Part shown: piece after piece, positions 44,106-53,226 of the stretch
Numbering within the stretch: position 1 is the first letter of the stretch
Layout of the letters: the number at the start of each line of letters is the position of its first letter
From: Arthrobacter wenxiniae
GTDB lineage: Bacteria > Actinomycetota > Actinomycetes > Actinomycetales > Micrococcaceae
NCBI RefSeq assembly: GCF_013376105.1
Contig: NZ_JAAMFM010000005.1
Location: forward strand, 62,001-126,000
Reading direction: 5' to 3'
DNA length: 64,000 nucleotides
The notes under the pieces: generated by a model
Seen by the model: only the letters and a program-made list of their open reading frames with translations
Told to the model about the DNA's origin: nothing
Database searches by the model: none
Program-made: the position numbers and the translations under genes

Positions 44106-45415
44106 ATCTTCACCTTGTAAATGTGGTAGCTAAATTCATGGTCAAACCGGTCTGTGAAGTGTCCATCACTTTGCACGGGCAGTACGCGGCCCTCGTCCAG
44201 GACCTCAACCGTCTTCCCGCCGACACCCGGCGGCAGTTTAAAGGAACGGTCGCCAGGATTCGACGCACCGTCGAGCATTGCGAAAACATAGGTACTGCCG
44301 TTGTACACCTTGAGCATTGTGTCCAATCCCTCACCAAAGTTCCATTCGTACGATTGGGTGTTGATTACTGGCGCCAACGACCGAATCATTGTGTTGACGC
44401 GCTTGACTGCCTGGACTTGGGCGTCGCCGCAAAAACCTGGAACCACTTGGGCGTCTCGAAACACATTTCCGGACTTACAGGGGCCTGACAGGCTTTGGTT
44501 GAAATATACTATCCCCCGGGCCTCGTGGATGATCGAGCTGAATACGGCTCCCTGCAGCTGTTCCGGCGTTATGTAGGCACCGAAAGTATCGGGCCTGTCC
44601 GCTCCCGTCATGTTCTCCACGAAGGCCCAAAGCGGCGCCAGCTTGCCATCGGAGGCATCCCGTTGGCGCAGCGCCGTAATTGTTTTGCCATAGCTGGATG
44701 CTGTGCGGCAGTGGTCCGCGGCGATGGGTGAAATTAATACATTTCGGTACGGCAGCTGCGAGCATTGGGGAATTGTGTACCAGTATTTGTCCACCGATAC
44801 AACATTGGCATAGTCGTTGACATACTGTTCGGAGTCCTTTGCGGGCAAGTCACCCTCAACGACCATGGAGGTGAAGTTCGCATAGGAAAAGAATCCGGGG
44901 GGAACCTTGGCAGCCAACGCCTGCAGATGGCTGCGGCCTTCAGCCGGGGGAAAGCGCCCGTCGACTTCGTCGTCGAGAAAATACCCGACCCAATTCGGCG
45001 TGGACGGGGTAAATGTAGCATTGAGCGGCCCCCCAATCCAGTACATGCCGGCTGCATCGAGCAACGCCGAATCGACTGTAGCGGGCATTCCAACATAAGT
45101 ATTGATGCCCAGTGATTTGTCGAAGTCTGTTTCGCTGGCGTTGGATACGCTGTCATACCAGGCCACTATCGGGAAAAAGGACAGATTGGTCCATCCTGCC
45201 TTTTCTGCTTTGGCAAAGTTTCCCCAATAGGACGGGCCGCCTTCCCAAGGGATCCTAGGCAGGATCAAATCAGCACCGCCTGCCCCTGGATCCAGTCGAG
45301 AATCTTCCCTGGTGCCGCCGGCCAGAACATATACCGCCAAAATTGCGACGACCATGGCTGCCATACGCCATGGCCGCATCCTCAACGATGCCCGAGGTCC
45401 GGCGCCAATGCTCAT
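44102..45415 (-). CDS. Membrane-anchored hydrolase-like protein, paralogue of the 38301 protein
   Basis: A 437-residue protein with an N-terminal signal anchor (about 15-34, WRMAAMVVAILAVYVLAGG) and a domain of about 390 residues: LILPRIPWEGGPSYWGNF, FFPIVAWYDSVS, YFLDDEVDGRFPPAEGRSHL, VDKYWYTIPQCS and VYFNQSLSGPCKSG. It shares many short blocks with the C-terminal half of the secreted protein at 38301, but has no DUF4082 module or linker. It sits inside the exopolysaccharide operon with 4-nt overlaps on both sides. It may trim or release polymer at the membrane; family and activity were not recognised. Confidence 0.72.
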   Translation of the reverse strand: MSIGAGPRASLRMRPWRMAAMVVAILAVYVLAGGTREDSRLDPGAGGADLILPRIPWEGGPSYWGNFAKAEKAGWTNLSFFPIVAWYDSVSNASETDFDKSLGINTYVGMPATVDSALLDAAGMYWIGGPLNATFTPSTPNWVGYFLDDEVDGRFPPAEGRSHLQALAAKVPPGFFSYANFTSMVVEGDLPAKDSEQYVNDYANVVSVDKYWYTIPQCSQLPYRNVLISPIAADHCRTASSYGKTITALRQRDASDGKLAPLWAFVENMTGADRPDTFGAYITPEQLQGAVFSSIIHEARGIVYFNQSLSGPCKSGNVFRDAQVVPGFCGDAQVQAVKRVNTMIRSLAPVINTQSYEWNFGEGLDTMLKVYNGSTYVFAMLDGASNPGDRSFKLPPGVGGKTVEVLDEGRVLPVQSDGHFTDRFDHEFSYHIYKVKI

Positions 45416-46542
45416 CGTTGCGCCTCCTCGATGAGGGACAACAATTGGGTTGCCCGTGCGTCCCAGGAATGCCCGGCGGCAAAAATTTGTCGAGCGGTGT
45501 GGTCCTCCGCCTTGTGGCCGCCCTCCAAGGCTGTGCGCACCTTGGCCACGAAATCCGTGTTGCTCTGGGCCGTCATGATCAGCGAAGTATCCAGCCATCG
45601 GGTCGCCGGCAGATCGGTCGAAACCACCGGCAGCCCTACCGCAAGGTAGTCAAGTGTCTTCACCGGAAAACTGGCATGGTTGAACACATTGTCGGCATAG
45701 GGGGTCAACCCCACCGACATTTCCCGCATCCGGGGCCACAAGTCCCGTTCAGCGAGTTCTCCCAACCACGTGACATTTTTTGCAGCAAGGAATCGATTCA
45801 ATCTTGCCCGCGCTTCGTGGGCACGGGCGGTCATCGGGCCGACGACCTCGATGGCAATGCCACTGTCCACCAGCTCATCAAGCAAGTCAAAATCGAGCCG
45901 CTCATTGAGCTGCCCAATGATGCCGGCTACTTTCCGAGGCTCGCGGCCGGCTCCTTCACCAACGGGAATCGCAGCACACCCATTGGGCAGTACCGAGACA
46001 TTTCGCGCACCCAAGCCCGTCACAGCGGAGGCCAGCGGGGGTGAGACGGCCGAGACGACGTCGGCCCGGGAAATATTCCGTACGAGGGTGCCTTGCACCA
46101 CTCGAAGGGACAAGCCCATCATGCCTGCACCCGCCGGCCAGTCGTCAGTGACATGCAGCGCCCGAATGCCGCCGCCGAGGGATGGAAACTCATCGCGCGG
46201 GGAAAGCACCAAAGTCGCAGTTGTACTGACCCCGAGGGAGCGAATTGCAGCGGCAATTGCCTTGGCCCGCAAGTGCGGAACCACCGTTCGCACGACTCGG
46301 CGGGTAAATCCAGGCGGAGCAGTAAATTGCAACCGCATGAGACCGGGACCAACTGAGTCGAGGCTGTGACCGCAAGGCATGCGTTTCTGCGGCGCATTCT
46401 TGGACATGCCATATGGCACAGGCGGGTCAACCCACAAAACGTGAACTTGTTGGGCCAGAGCTTCGGCAAGTCGATGATCCGTGCCGCGCGTGTTGGTCCA
46501 CCGGCTTCCGGCAATCATGACCATGACAGTCGCCGCGTTCAT
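45412..46542 (-). CDS. Glycosyltransferase, GT4-like
   Basis: A 376-residue GT-B fold glycosyltransferase. The N-terminal half has HRLAEALAQQVHVLWVDPP and DVVSAVSPPLASAVTGLG. The C-terminal half contains GIIGQLNERLDFDLLDEL, VTWLGELAERDLWPRMREM, and the donor-binding FPVKTLDYLAVGLPVVSTD near residue 308. The sugar specificity is unknown. It overlaps its neighbours by 4 nt on both sides. Confidence 0.85.
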   Translation of the reverse strand: MNAATVMVMIAGSRWTNTRGTDHRLAEALAQQVHVLWVDPPVPYGMSKNAPQKRMPCGHSLDSVGPGLMRLQFTAPPGFTRRVVRTVVPHLRAKAIAAAIRSLGVSTTATLVLSPRDEFPSLGGGIRALHVTDDWPAGAGMMGLSLRVVQGTLVRNISRADVVSAVSPPLASAVTGLGARNVSVLPNGCAAIPVGEGAGREPRKVAGIIGQLNERLDFDLLDELVDSGIAIEVVGPMTARAHEARARLNRFLAAKNVTWLGELAERDLWPRMREMSVGLTPYADNVFNHASFPVKTLDYLAVGLPVVSTDLPATRWLDTSLIMTAQSNTDFVAKVRTALEGGHKAEDHTARQIFAAGHSWDARATQLLSLIEEAQR

Positions 46543-47795
46543 GGCTTACGTCCGGACACAAGAGCGGCAGCAACAGGCCTTGCGTTGAAGTCATCCCGCG
46601 CCGGCCCGCCGCCCGCGCGCGGAACCACCCGAGCAAGCTTGTAGGCTGCAAAGCGCCGAAGTGATTCAACGGAGCGACCAAATCGAACACCGGCACCATC
46701 GCCCGGTATCATGGCCGCACAATAAAATTCTTCCAAACTCGCGGCAGCTCCGGCCAATGAGAATCTATTGCAGACGGTTTCGCGGGCAAACTGTCCCAAA
46801 TTTTGCCGCAGTGAGACGCTTCCGTGCAAGGTGCGAAGATATCCAGCGAGCCGCTCCACAGCATCGCCCTTGCCAGGCCCGGAGCCATACCATCCCTGCC
46901 ACATAAACTCCGATACCGTTTCCGGTGTCAAAAGCCGCCAATAGCCGTTTTCCCCCTGAACTACCAATGGTTTTTCAAAGGCCATGGCCCGTAATGCGGA
47001 ACCGCCCATGCCCAATGAAACATCCGCCGTGGCATAGGCCGGTCGGGGGTCCGGCAATTCGCCGGTCAAGACAATGCGGCGGTGGCCCAACAAGTGGTTG
47101 ATGTGTTCTGCGTTCCTACGGACTTCCGCTGCTGCCGGTCCGGCACCCACAACGACCAGTTGGACGGGGAATTCGGTGTTGAGGCGTTGGATGGCACCCA
47201 TGGCAGCCAGTAATCCTTCAAGCTTCATCTCGTGGGCCAGCCGCGACACCACTGTCACCGTGAACACCGCGGGGTCCAACCCCCAGCGTTGACGGAACGC
47301 GGCCAAGCCGAGGTCAAGGCCAGGACCGTTGAGGATGGTGTCTACTGGTGGTTCCAGCAAGCCAACCCGTGTGCGGCCAAAGGCCTTCTCGTTGGCCAAT
47401 ATTTGCTCCGTGCCCACCAGCAGCGGCACGTTGGTGGGAATAAATGGTGCCACTGACATGGACAGCACAGTGGAGACCGCAACCGCACGGGACGGTGGCC
47501 TGCAGGCAAGTACGGCCTCCAGGGACGGAGGCCACTCGTAGCCGTGCACAACATCGATGCCCCGTGTTTTCACCAATCGGCGCAATGCGTTCACAACGCC
47601 TGGAGTCGGCCGTCGATGGACAGCCGGCGATTCAAGGAATTCCAAGCCAAGTTCGGAAACCTTCTCCACGAGGGGGCCCTGCTGACCGAATACCAACACC
47701 TCATGGCCGCGCCGCTGCAATGCTGCCGCCAATTCCACTGCATTGAGCTGGCTGCCGCCGATTCCCATGTCATGCGGATATGTCACGATCTTCAT
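46539..47795 (-). CDS. Glycosyltransferase, GT4 family
   Basis: A 418-residue GT-B glycosyltransferase. It begins with the acceptor-side motif MGIGGSQLNAVELAAALQRR, then shows FTVTVVSRLAHEMKLEGLL, VVVGAGPAAAEVRR and VLTGELPDPRPAYATADV. The usual E-x7-E donor motif is partly altered (GGSALRAMAFEKPLVVQGE). ATG 47795 is set by the 4-nt overlap with the flippase; the frame is open further upstream but within the flippase gene. It probably adds one sugar of the repeat unit. Confidence 0.85.
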   Translation of the reverse strand: MKIVTYPHDMGIGGSQLNAVELAAALQRRGHEVLVFGQQGPLVEKVSELGLEFLESPAVHRRPTPGVVNALRRLVKTRGIDVVHGYEWPPSLEAVLACRPPSRAVAVSTVLSMSVAPFIPTNVPLLVGTEQILANEKAFGRTRVGLLEPPVDTILNGPGLDLGLAAFRQRWGLDPAVFTVTVVSRLAHEMKLEGLLAAMGAIQRLNTEFPVQLVVVGAGPAAAEVRRNAEHINHLLGHRRIVLTGELPDPRPAYATADVSLGMGGSALRAMAFEKPLVVQGENGYWRLLTPETVSEFMWQGWYGSGPGKGDAVERLAGYLRTLHGSVSLRQNLGQFARETVCNRFSLAGAAASLEEFYCAAMIPGDGAGVRFGRSVESLRRFAAYKLARVVPRAGGGPARDDFNARPVAAALVSGRKP

Positions 47796-49255
47796 TTCAC
47801 TGTCTCCTTGGTCCGTCCCCAGCTGCGGATGGCAAGGACATCGCCCCGCCGGGTGTAGACCAGTGCGGCCAACGCCAGACTTCCGAGGGCTGTTGCAGCC
47901 CCAACGGCCAACAGCGCTGAATCCATGCCCTGCGCAAAAATGAAGCTGAGCCATGCCACAGGCACCGAGATAAGGAGGGGAAGCCAAACCCTGGACGCGA
48001 AGTCGCCAATGGTGAATCCCCGCTTGATGAGCATGCGCAAGTAAATGGGGAGAACAACAAGGGCCGCGACGGCCACGGGCGCAGCGGCCAGACCGGCCAG
48101 CCCACCCCACGAAGCGCCAGCAATCAGCGCGGGGACAAGGACCACCAGCCACATGATCTGGACTTTGAAGATTGCTCCGGAAATGCCCAGCACCACTAGA
48201 TAGTCGTAGACGAGTTCAAAGAAGATCCGGAAAGCAGCAAAAGCAGCCAGCCATGTCAATGCCACAGCGGCTGGTGCCCAGGCCATGCCGTATACAAATG
48301 TCACCAGGGGTACGGCAGCTCCGGCTATCACGGCAACGATGGGAAGGACAGCCGCCGCAACTACAGCGACAATCGACAGCATTGCCGCCCGCATGGCGGG
48401 AGGATCATGCTGGAGTTTGGCGAAAACCGGTGGCGCCACGCCGCGAAGCGGCTGCGAAAAGATGCTCGTGGGCCATCCTGCAAGGTTAAAGGCAAGAACA
48501 TACAACCCCAAGACCACTGCCCCCAGCATTTTTCCTGCCACCATCTGGTCGGCGTAGCCCACGGCAAAGACGATGATGCTGGAGCCCGCCAAAGGAAGTC
48601 CGAAGCCAAGCAGGGGCCTCAGCTTCTGCGTGTTGAATCCAAACCTGACCGGCAACGGCGAGTATTTGACGAACAGTGCAGCCGCGACCAGGCTGGCGAA
48701 GACTCGTCCCATGGCCAGGCTCATCGCCCCCATTCCGGCGGCGACCAATACGACAGACACAATCGCACCGAGCCAAACATTCACCTGGTCGATGAACATG
48801 CGCCGCCCCTGAAGAAAGTCCCGCTGCATCAAGGCAGCAGGTGTTGCCACGGCGCCGTTGATAACAACACAGGAGGCGATTACACGGACTACACTTGTCG
48901 CCCCAGGGTCACCCATTGCGGCGCAAAATAGTGGTGCCATCGCATAGGCTCCGGCAAAAATCGCCAAGCTGCTCACGACCGAAATGGTGGTGACAGTTCC
49001 TGCAATTTCCTTCGGATCCGCTGGCCACCTGACGATGGCCAGGCTGACGCCAAGTTCGTTGAAACTCAAGATCGCAATCAATGCAACAAAGGCGATGGCA
49101 TAGGTGCCGAATTGGGCCGGCCCCAGCATTCTCGCCAACAGTATTCCAATTCCAATGGTCCCAAAACGCGAGACAACTGTGTTGAGCAAGCTCAGCATGA
49201 ATGCCCGCGACGCCGTGGGTGCTGCGGGGGTCTTGGAACGAAGAGGCGTAGCCAC
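47792..49255 (-). CDS. Wzx-type polysaccharide flippase (MOP superfamily)
   Basis: A 487-residue membrane protein with about 12-14 helices, starting SRFGTIGIGILLARMLGPAQFGTYA, the usual N-terminal pattern of polysaccharide exporters of the MOP/MATE type. Central LRPLLGFGLPLAGSSIIVFAVGYADQM is also typical. It should move the lipid-linked repeat unit across the cytoplasmic membrane for the Wzy protein. The start is GTG 49255, 6 nt after the aminotransferase stop, with GGAG upstream. Confidence 0.88.
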   Translation of the reverse strand: MATPLRSKTPAAPTASRAFMLSLLNTVVSRFGTIGIGILLARMLGPAQFGTYAIAFVALIAILSFNELGVSLAIVRWPADPKEIAGTVTTISVVSSLAIFAGAYAMAPLFCAAMGDPGATSVVRVIASCVVINGAVATPAALMQRDFLQGRRMFIDQVNVWLGAIVSVVLVAAGMGAMSLAMGRVFASLVAAALFVKYSPLPVRFGFNTQKLRPLLGFGLPLAGSSIIVFAVGYADQMVAGKMLGAVVLGLYVLAFNLAGWPTSIFSQPLRGVAPPVFAKLQHDPPAMRAAMLSIVAVVAAAVLPIVAVIAGAAVPLVTFVYGMAWAPAAVALTWLAAFAAFRIFFELVYDYLVVLGISGAIFKVQIMWLVVLVPALIAGASWGGLAGLAAAPVAVAALVVLPIYLRMLIKRGFTIGDFASRVWLPLLISVPVAWLSFIFAQGMDSALLAVGAATALGSLALAALVYTRRGDVLAIRSWGRTKETVK

Positions 49256-49261
49256 GAAGTT

Positions 49262-50374
49262 TCAGGCTCCTGCCACAGCATGCCGCAGTGAAGCAACAAC
49301 CCGCTCCTGCTGCTCCGCGGTGACGTGCGGGAAGATGGGCAGCGTGAGGATGCGCCCGGCGGCGGTCTCCGCCACGGGGAAGTCTCCCATGCCGCGTCCC
49401 AGGTAGGAGAACGCCTTGGTCAGGTGGACCGGCGTCGGATAGTGGATGCCGGCGCCGATTCCGGACTTATGCATGGCCTCCAGCACCCTGTCCCGGCCGT
49501 CGACCTGGACCACGTACAGGTGCCACACGCTTTCTCCCTCCGGCATGGGCATGGGAAGCGTGATTCCCGGCACCCCGGCCAGCAGGTTCCCGTAGCGGGC
49601 CGCCGCCTCGCGGCGCAATCCGTTCCAGCGGGGCAGCCGCTTGAGCTTGGCGCTGAGCACCACCGCCTGGATGGCGTCCAGCCGCGAATTCATGCCCACC
49701 ACGTCGTGCACGTACTTGGAGCTGCTGCCGTGCCCGCCCAGCATGCGCACCTGCTCGGCAATGTCGGGATCGTCGGTCGTGACGGCCCCGGCATCCCCTG
49801 CAGCGCCCAGGTTCTTCCCGGGATAGAAGCTGGTTGCCGCGGCGAGGCCGAACGACCCGGACACCTTGCCGTTTCGGTGTGCGCCCTGCGACTGGGCTGC
49901 GTCCTCAATGACCACGGCCCCGCAGGAGGAGCCAATTTCCAGGATCTGCGCCATCGGCGCCAGCTGGCCAAACAGGTGGACCGGCAGGATGGCCTGGGTC
50001 CTGGCTGTCACGGCCTCGGCCACCCTGTCCGGGTCGATCAGCAGATGCACCGGATCGACATCCACCAGCACGGGGACGGCGCCAATCCGTGCGACGGCCT
50101 CCGCCGTGGCCACGAACGTGTTGGCCGGCAGGATCACCTCTCCCCCGGGCCGCACGCCGCCGGCGCGCAGGGCGAGTTCCAGGGCGTCGGTGCCGTTGCC
50201 CACGCCGACGCAGTGTCGCGTCCCCGTGAAGCCGGCGTACGCAACCTCAAAGTGCCGCACGGCCGGACCGCCAATAAAGGAGGCGGACGTCAGGACGTCC
50301 TTGATCTCCACGCTGATGTCGTCATAAATCTCTGCCTGCTGGGCCTGCAGGTCAACCAGCGGAATCCATTCCAT
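49262..50374 (-). CDS. DegT/DnrJ/EryC1 aminotransferase (nucleotide-sugar)
   Basis: A 370-residue PLP enzyme that aminates a keto nucleotide sugar. N-terminal IPLVDLQAQQAEIYDDI; GNGTDALELALRAGGV near residue 62; VIEDAAQSQGAH with the PLP-binding Asp; and the Schiff-base lysine in SFYPGKNLGAAGDAG near residue 190. It resembles the 3-keto-sugar aminotransferases (WbpE/WlbC and FdtB-like) more than 4-aminotransferases. It is one of two DegT proteins in the operon, with a PglD-type acyltransferase between them. Confidence 0.88.
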   Translation of the reverse strand: MEWIPLVDLQAQQAEIYDDISVEIKDVLTSASFIGGPAVRHFEVAYAGFTGTRHCVGVGNGTDALELALRAGGVRPGGEVILPANTFVATAEAVARIGAVPVLVDVDPVHLLIDPDRVAEAVTARTQAILPVHLFGQLAPMAQILEIGSSCGAVVIEDAAQSQGAHRNGKVSGSFGLAAATSFYPGKNLGAAGDAGAVTTDDPDIAEQVRMLGGHGSSSKYVHDVVGMNSRLDAIQAVVLSAKLKRLPRWNGLRREAAARYGNLLAGVPGITLPMPMPEGESVWHLYVVQVDGRDRVLEAMHKSGIGAGIHYPTPVHLTKAFSYLGRGMGDFPVAETAAGRILTLPIFPHVTAEQQERVVASLRHAVAGA

Positions 50375-50375
50375 G

Positions 50376-51053
50376 TCAGTCCCCCTCTTTCCTGTCGATC
50401 GTCACGCGCTTTGCCGGTCCCGGCGGAATCATGGGGCGGGCCGGAATGCCCACCCAGGTTTCGCCGTCGGGCACGTCCTGGACGACGGCGGCCCCCATGC
50501 CTATGGTGGCCCCGGCACCAACGGTGCAGCGTTCCCGGACACTGGCATTCATGCCGATGTAGGCGCCACGGCCCACGCGGACGCCGCCGCCCAGGGAGAC
50601 CCCCGCCGTCACCGTCGCAAAATCCGCCACCTGGTTGTCGTGGGTGAACGTCGCCTTCGGCATGGCGACCACGTGCGCACCGATCTCGACGCCGGCGGTC
50701 AGCACCACCTGGGCCAGCAGGATGCTCCCAAGGCCCACCGTCGAGTTGTCCGAGACCACCACGGTCCGGTCGATGACCCGGGCGTAGCGCTCAGCGCCAA
50801 CGCCCAATTCGGCCAGCCGGTTCACTATTGCCTGACGGGCAACGCCCTTGCCGGCGCACACCACGAACTTCGCCTTGGGGAACGCCCCGGCGTCGTCAAT
50901 CCTGCCCAGCACGCGCAGGCCGTCCACGGTGGCGCCCACCAGCGCCGGATCGTCGTCGAGAAACCCGATCACGGTGTAGCTCTCACCGGCGTAGACGGAG
51001 GCGAGGACTTCGCGGGCCAGGCCGCTGGCCGCCACAAGGATCAAGTCGGTCAC
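50376..51053 (-). CDS. PglD-like sugar O/N-acyltransferase (left-handed beta helix)
   Basis: A 225-residue protein. The N-terminal Rossmann-like part (LILVAASGLAREVLASVYA and IGFLDDDPALVGATVDGL) is followed by hexapeptide repeats (VGLGSILLAQVVLTAGVEIG and VRVGRGAYIGMNASV) and the usual VVQDVPDGETWVGIPARP end. PglD-type enzymes transfer acetyl groups to amino sugars made by the partner aminotransferase. The start is GTG 51053 in a 4-nt overlap; one nucleotide separates it from the next aminotransferase. Confidence 0.87.
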   Translation of the reverse strand: MTDLILVAASGLAREVLASVYAGESYTVIGFLDDDPALVGATVDGLRVLGRIDDAGAFPKAKFVVCAGKGVARQAIVNRLAELGVGAERYARVIDRTVVVSDNSTVGLGSILLAQVVLTAGVEIGAHVVAMPKATFTHDNQVADFATVTAGVSLGGGVRVGRGAYIGMNASVRERCTVGAGATIGMGAAVVQDVPDGETWVGIPARPMIPPGPAKRVTIDRKEGD

Positions 51054-52219
51054 GGAACCCTGCCCCCTTCCGCGGAACGGACAGCACGGATGACACGGCC
51101 CAGATCGTCCTCGTGCAACTGGTGGAAAACGGGAAGTATGAGCGTGTTGTCGGTGAGCCTCTCGGTCACCGACAGGTCGGCGCCGCCGGTATCCAGCCCG
51201 GTGTAGGCAGGCTGGCGGTGGGAGGCCATGATGCCCCGCCGGGCGGAGATGCCCACATCGGCCAGGTGCGCCAGGACGTCCTCGCGGCTCGCGCCAAATT
51301 CCGGGAGCACCTCCAGCCAGAACGACTGGAAGTTGCTGGTGCCATGGTCGGGATCATGCGAAAGCCTCAGCCCGGGAATGTCCCCGAGGCCCGCCGCGTA
51401 GCGTGCCACGATGGCGCGCCGCCGCCGCACCGCCTCGGCCAGCCGGCCCAGTTGCACCAGGCCCACGGCCGCCTGCATGTCCGTCATGCGGAAGTTGTAG
51501 CCGATTTCCAGGTATTCCTCCTGGGGGGCCAGCAGCGAGGAGTGCCGGTCTGCGGCGGACGCGCTCATGGCGTGTTCGCGCAGTTTCGACGCCCGTTCGG
51601 CCCAGTTGGCGTGGCATGTGGTGAGCATGCCGCCCTCGCCCGTGGTCAGGATCTTGCGCGGGTGGAACGACCATGCCGCCACCTCCGCGCCAGCGCCGAC
51701 CGGCCGCCCCTTGTAGGTGGAGCCGGCTCCACATGCGGCATCCTCGATCACCACGATCCCCCGCGAGTCGCACAGGGAGCGGATGGGGTCCAGGTCCACG
51801 GGCATGCCGCCCTGGTCCACCACAATGACGGCGCGTGTGTTCTCAGTCAGGGCCGCCGCAATGGTTGCTGCACTGACGTTGCCTGTTTCCAGCTCAACGT
51901 CGGCGAAGATGGGCCGGGCACCCACATAAGTGGGCGCGTTGGCCGTGGCGATGAAGGAGAAGGAGGGGACGACGACGTCGTCCCCGGCCCGGATGCCTGC
52001 CACCACCAACGCGAGATGGAGTGCCGTGGTGCAATTGGATGTGGCCACCGCGTGGCTCGCGTGTTGGGCCATGGCAAAGGCGTCTTCAAAGCGTGCAACC
52101 CTCGGACCCTGTGCCACCCAGCCGGAAGCGATGACTTCGGCGACGGCCTCGGCCTCTTCCGTGCCCAGCCAGGGTTTCATGACGCTGATGCGCGATGCTG
52201 CCTCCGCTTCGATGTTCAT
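51050..52219 (-). CDS. DegT/DnrJ/EryC1 aminotransferase (second copy)
   Basis: A 389-residue PLP aminotransferase. VMKPWLGTEEAEAVAEVI, then SNCTTALHLALVVAGI, VVIEDAACGAGSTYKG and the PLP lysine in SFHPRKILTTGEGGM near residue 188. The HPRK-TTGEGG form is typical of the ArnB/PglE-like branch that makes 4-amino sugars, so the two aminotransferases in this operon may act on different positions or different sugars. ATG 52219 overlaps the epimerase stop by 4 nt. Confidence 0.88.
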   Translation of the reverse strand: MNIEAEAASRISVMKPWLGTEEAEAVAEVIASGWVAQGPRVARFEDAFAMAQHASHAVATSNCTTALHLALVVAGIRAGDDVVVPSFSFIATANAPTYVGARPIFADVELETGNVSAATIAAALTENTRAVIVVDQGGMPVDLDPIRSLCDSRGIVVIEDAACGAGSTYKGRPVGAGAEVAAWSFHPRKILTTGEGGMLTTCHANWAERASKLREHAMSASAADRHSSLLAPQEEYLEIGYNFRMTDMQAAVGLVQLGRLAEAVRRRRAIVARYAAGLGDIPGLRLSHDPDHGTSNFQSFWLEVLPEFGASREDVLAHLADVGISARRGIMASHRQPAYTGLDTGGADLSVTERLTDNTLILPVFHQLHEDDLGRVIRAVRSAEGGRVP

Positions 52220-53226
52220 CGCGCACCCGAGGCCACGGCCTCGCCGTTCCGTCCGGCAGCAATTTCCTCGCGCAACGGCCGCCACCAATCCACCAGCGCC
52301 CGCAACCCACCTTCCAGACCTGTCGTGGCGGCAAAGCCCAGGTCCCGCCGTGCCGCCGTGACATCGGCCAGCCGCCGCACGACGCCATTCACAGCGCGTT
52401 CCGGTCCGTGCTGGACGCCCAAGGGAGAATCCATGGCCCGCAGGAGCGCCTCCGCCAAGCCGAGGAGGCTGGTCTCCGTGCCGCTGGCGATATTGTAGAC
52501 ACCCTCGTTGACGTCGCTTCCGGCAGCCAGGATGTTCGCGCGTGCGATGTCCTCCGTGTACACAAAGTCCATGGTTTGCAGCCCGTCCCCGTAAATCAGC
52601 GGCGGCAGGCCGTCCGCAATGCGCTCCATCCAGCGGACCAGAACCTCCGTGTACAGGCCGTGCACGTCCATCCGGGGGCCGTACACGTTGAAGTAGCGGA
52701 GCAGGACGTAGTCCAGGCCGCTCATGGCCCTAAAGCTTCTCGCCATGCCTTCGTTGAAGGACTTGGCCGCACCGTAGAAGGTGTCGTTGTTGTGGTGGTG
52801 GTGGCGCTCCGTGGTGGGGAATTCCTCCGCCATCCCGTAGACGGAGGCACTGGAGGCGGCGATCACCTTCCCCACCCCGTGTTCGGCTGCGGCCTCAAGG
52901 ACGGTGAAGGTCCCGTCCACCAGCACTTCCAGGGCCAGGCGGGGCTCCTCCGCGCACTGGGTGATGCGGATCGCCGCCTGGTGGAAGACGATGTCCTTGC
53001 CCCGCGTCAGGTCGTGGACGGCGTCGCGGTCGCGCAGGTCCGCCTCCACCAGGTCGACCCTGCCGGAGGCCAGCGCGCCCTCCAGGTTGGCCCTGCGCCC
53101 CCGCACCAGGTTGTCCAGGACATCCACGTGCGCAACCCCGGCGTCCAGCAGCTGGTCAACAATGGTGGAACCGATGGTTCCCGCCCCGCCCGTCACCAGC
53201 ACGGAGGCCCCCTGCAGCTCGCTCAT
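52216..53226 (-). CDS. NAD-dependent nucleotide-sugar epimerase/dehydratase
   Basis: A 336-residue extended SDR protein: GGAGTIGSTIVDQLL at the start, IFHQAA-type VFHQAAIRITQC, ASSASVYGMAEEFP, and the YxxxK pair in FYGAAKSFNEGMAR. RYFNVYGPRMDVHGLYTEVL follows the usual epimerase pattern. HHHH before the active site (about residue 141) is natural. The substrate is probably a UDP-sugar; UDP-GlcNAc or UDP-glucuronate 4-epimerase are possibilities. Overlaps by 4 nt on both sides. Confidence 0.85.
   Translation of the reverse strand: MSELQGASVLVTGGAGTIGSTIVDQLLDAGVAHVDVLDNLVRGRRANLEGALASGRVDLVEADLRDRDAVHDLTRGKDIVFHQAAIRITQCAEEPRLALEVLVDGTFTVLEAAAEHGVGKVIAASSASVYGMAEEFPTTERHHHHNNDTFYGAAKSFNEGMARSFRAMSGLDYVLLRYFNVYGPRMDVHGLYTEVLVRWMERIADGLPPLIYGDGLQTMDFVYTEDIARANILAAGSDVNEGVYNIASGTETSLLGLAEALLRAMDSPLGVQHGPERAVNGVVRRLADVTAARRDLGFAATTGLEGGLRALVDWWRPLREEIAAGRNGEAVASGAR

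Noticed and set aside
52790-52806. HHHH in the epimerase considered as an engineered tag
   Set aside because: It lies inside the protein just before the YxxxK active site, with mixed codons, so it is natural sequence.
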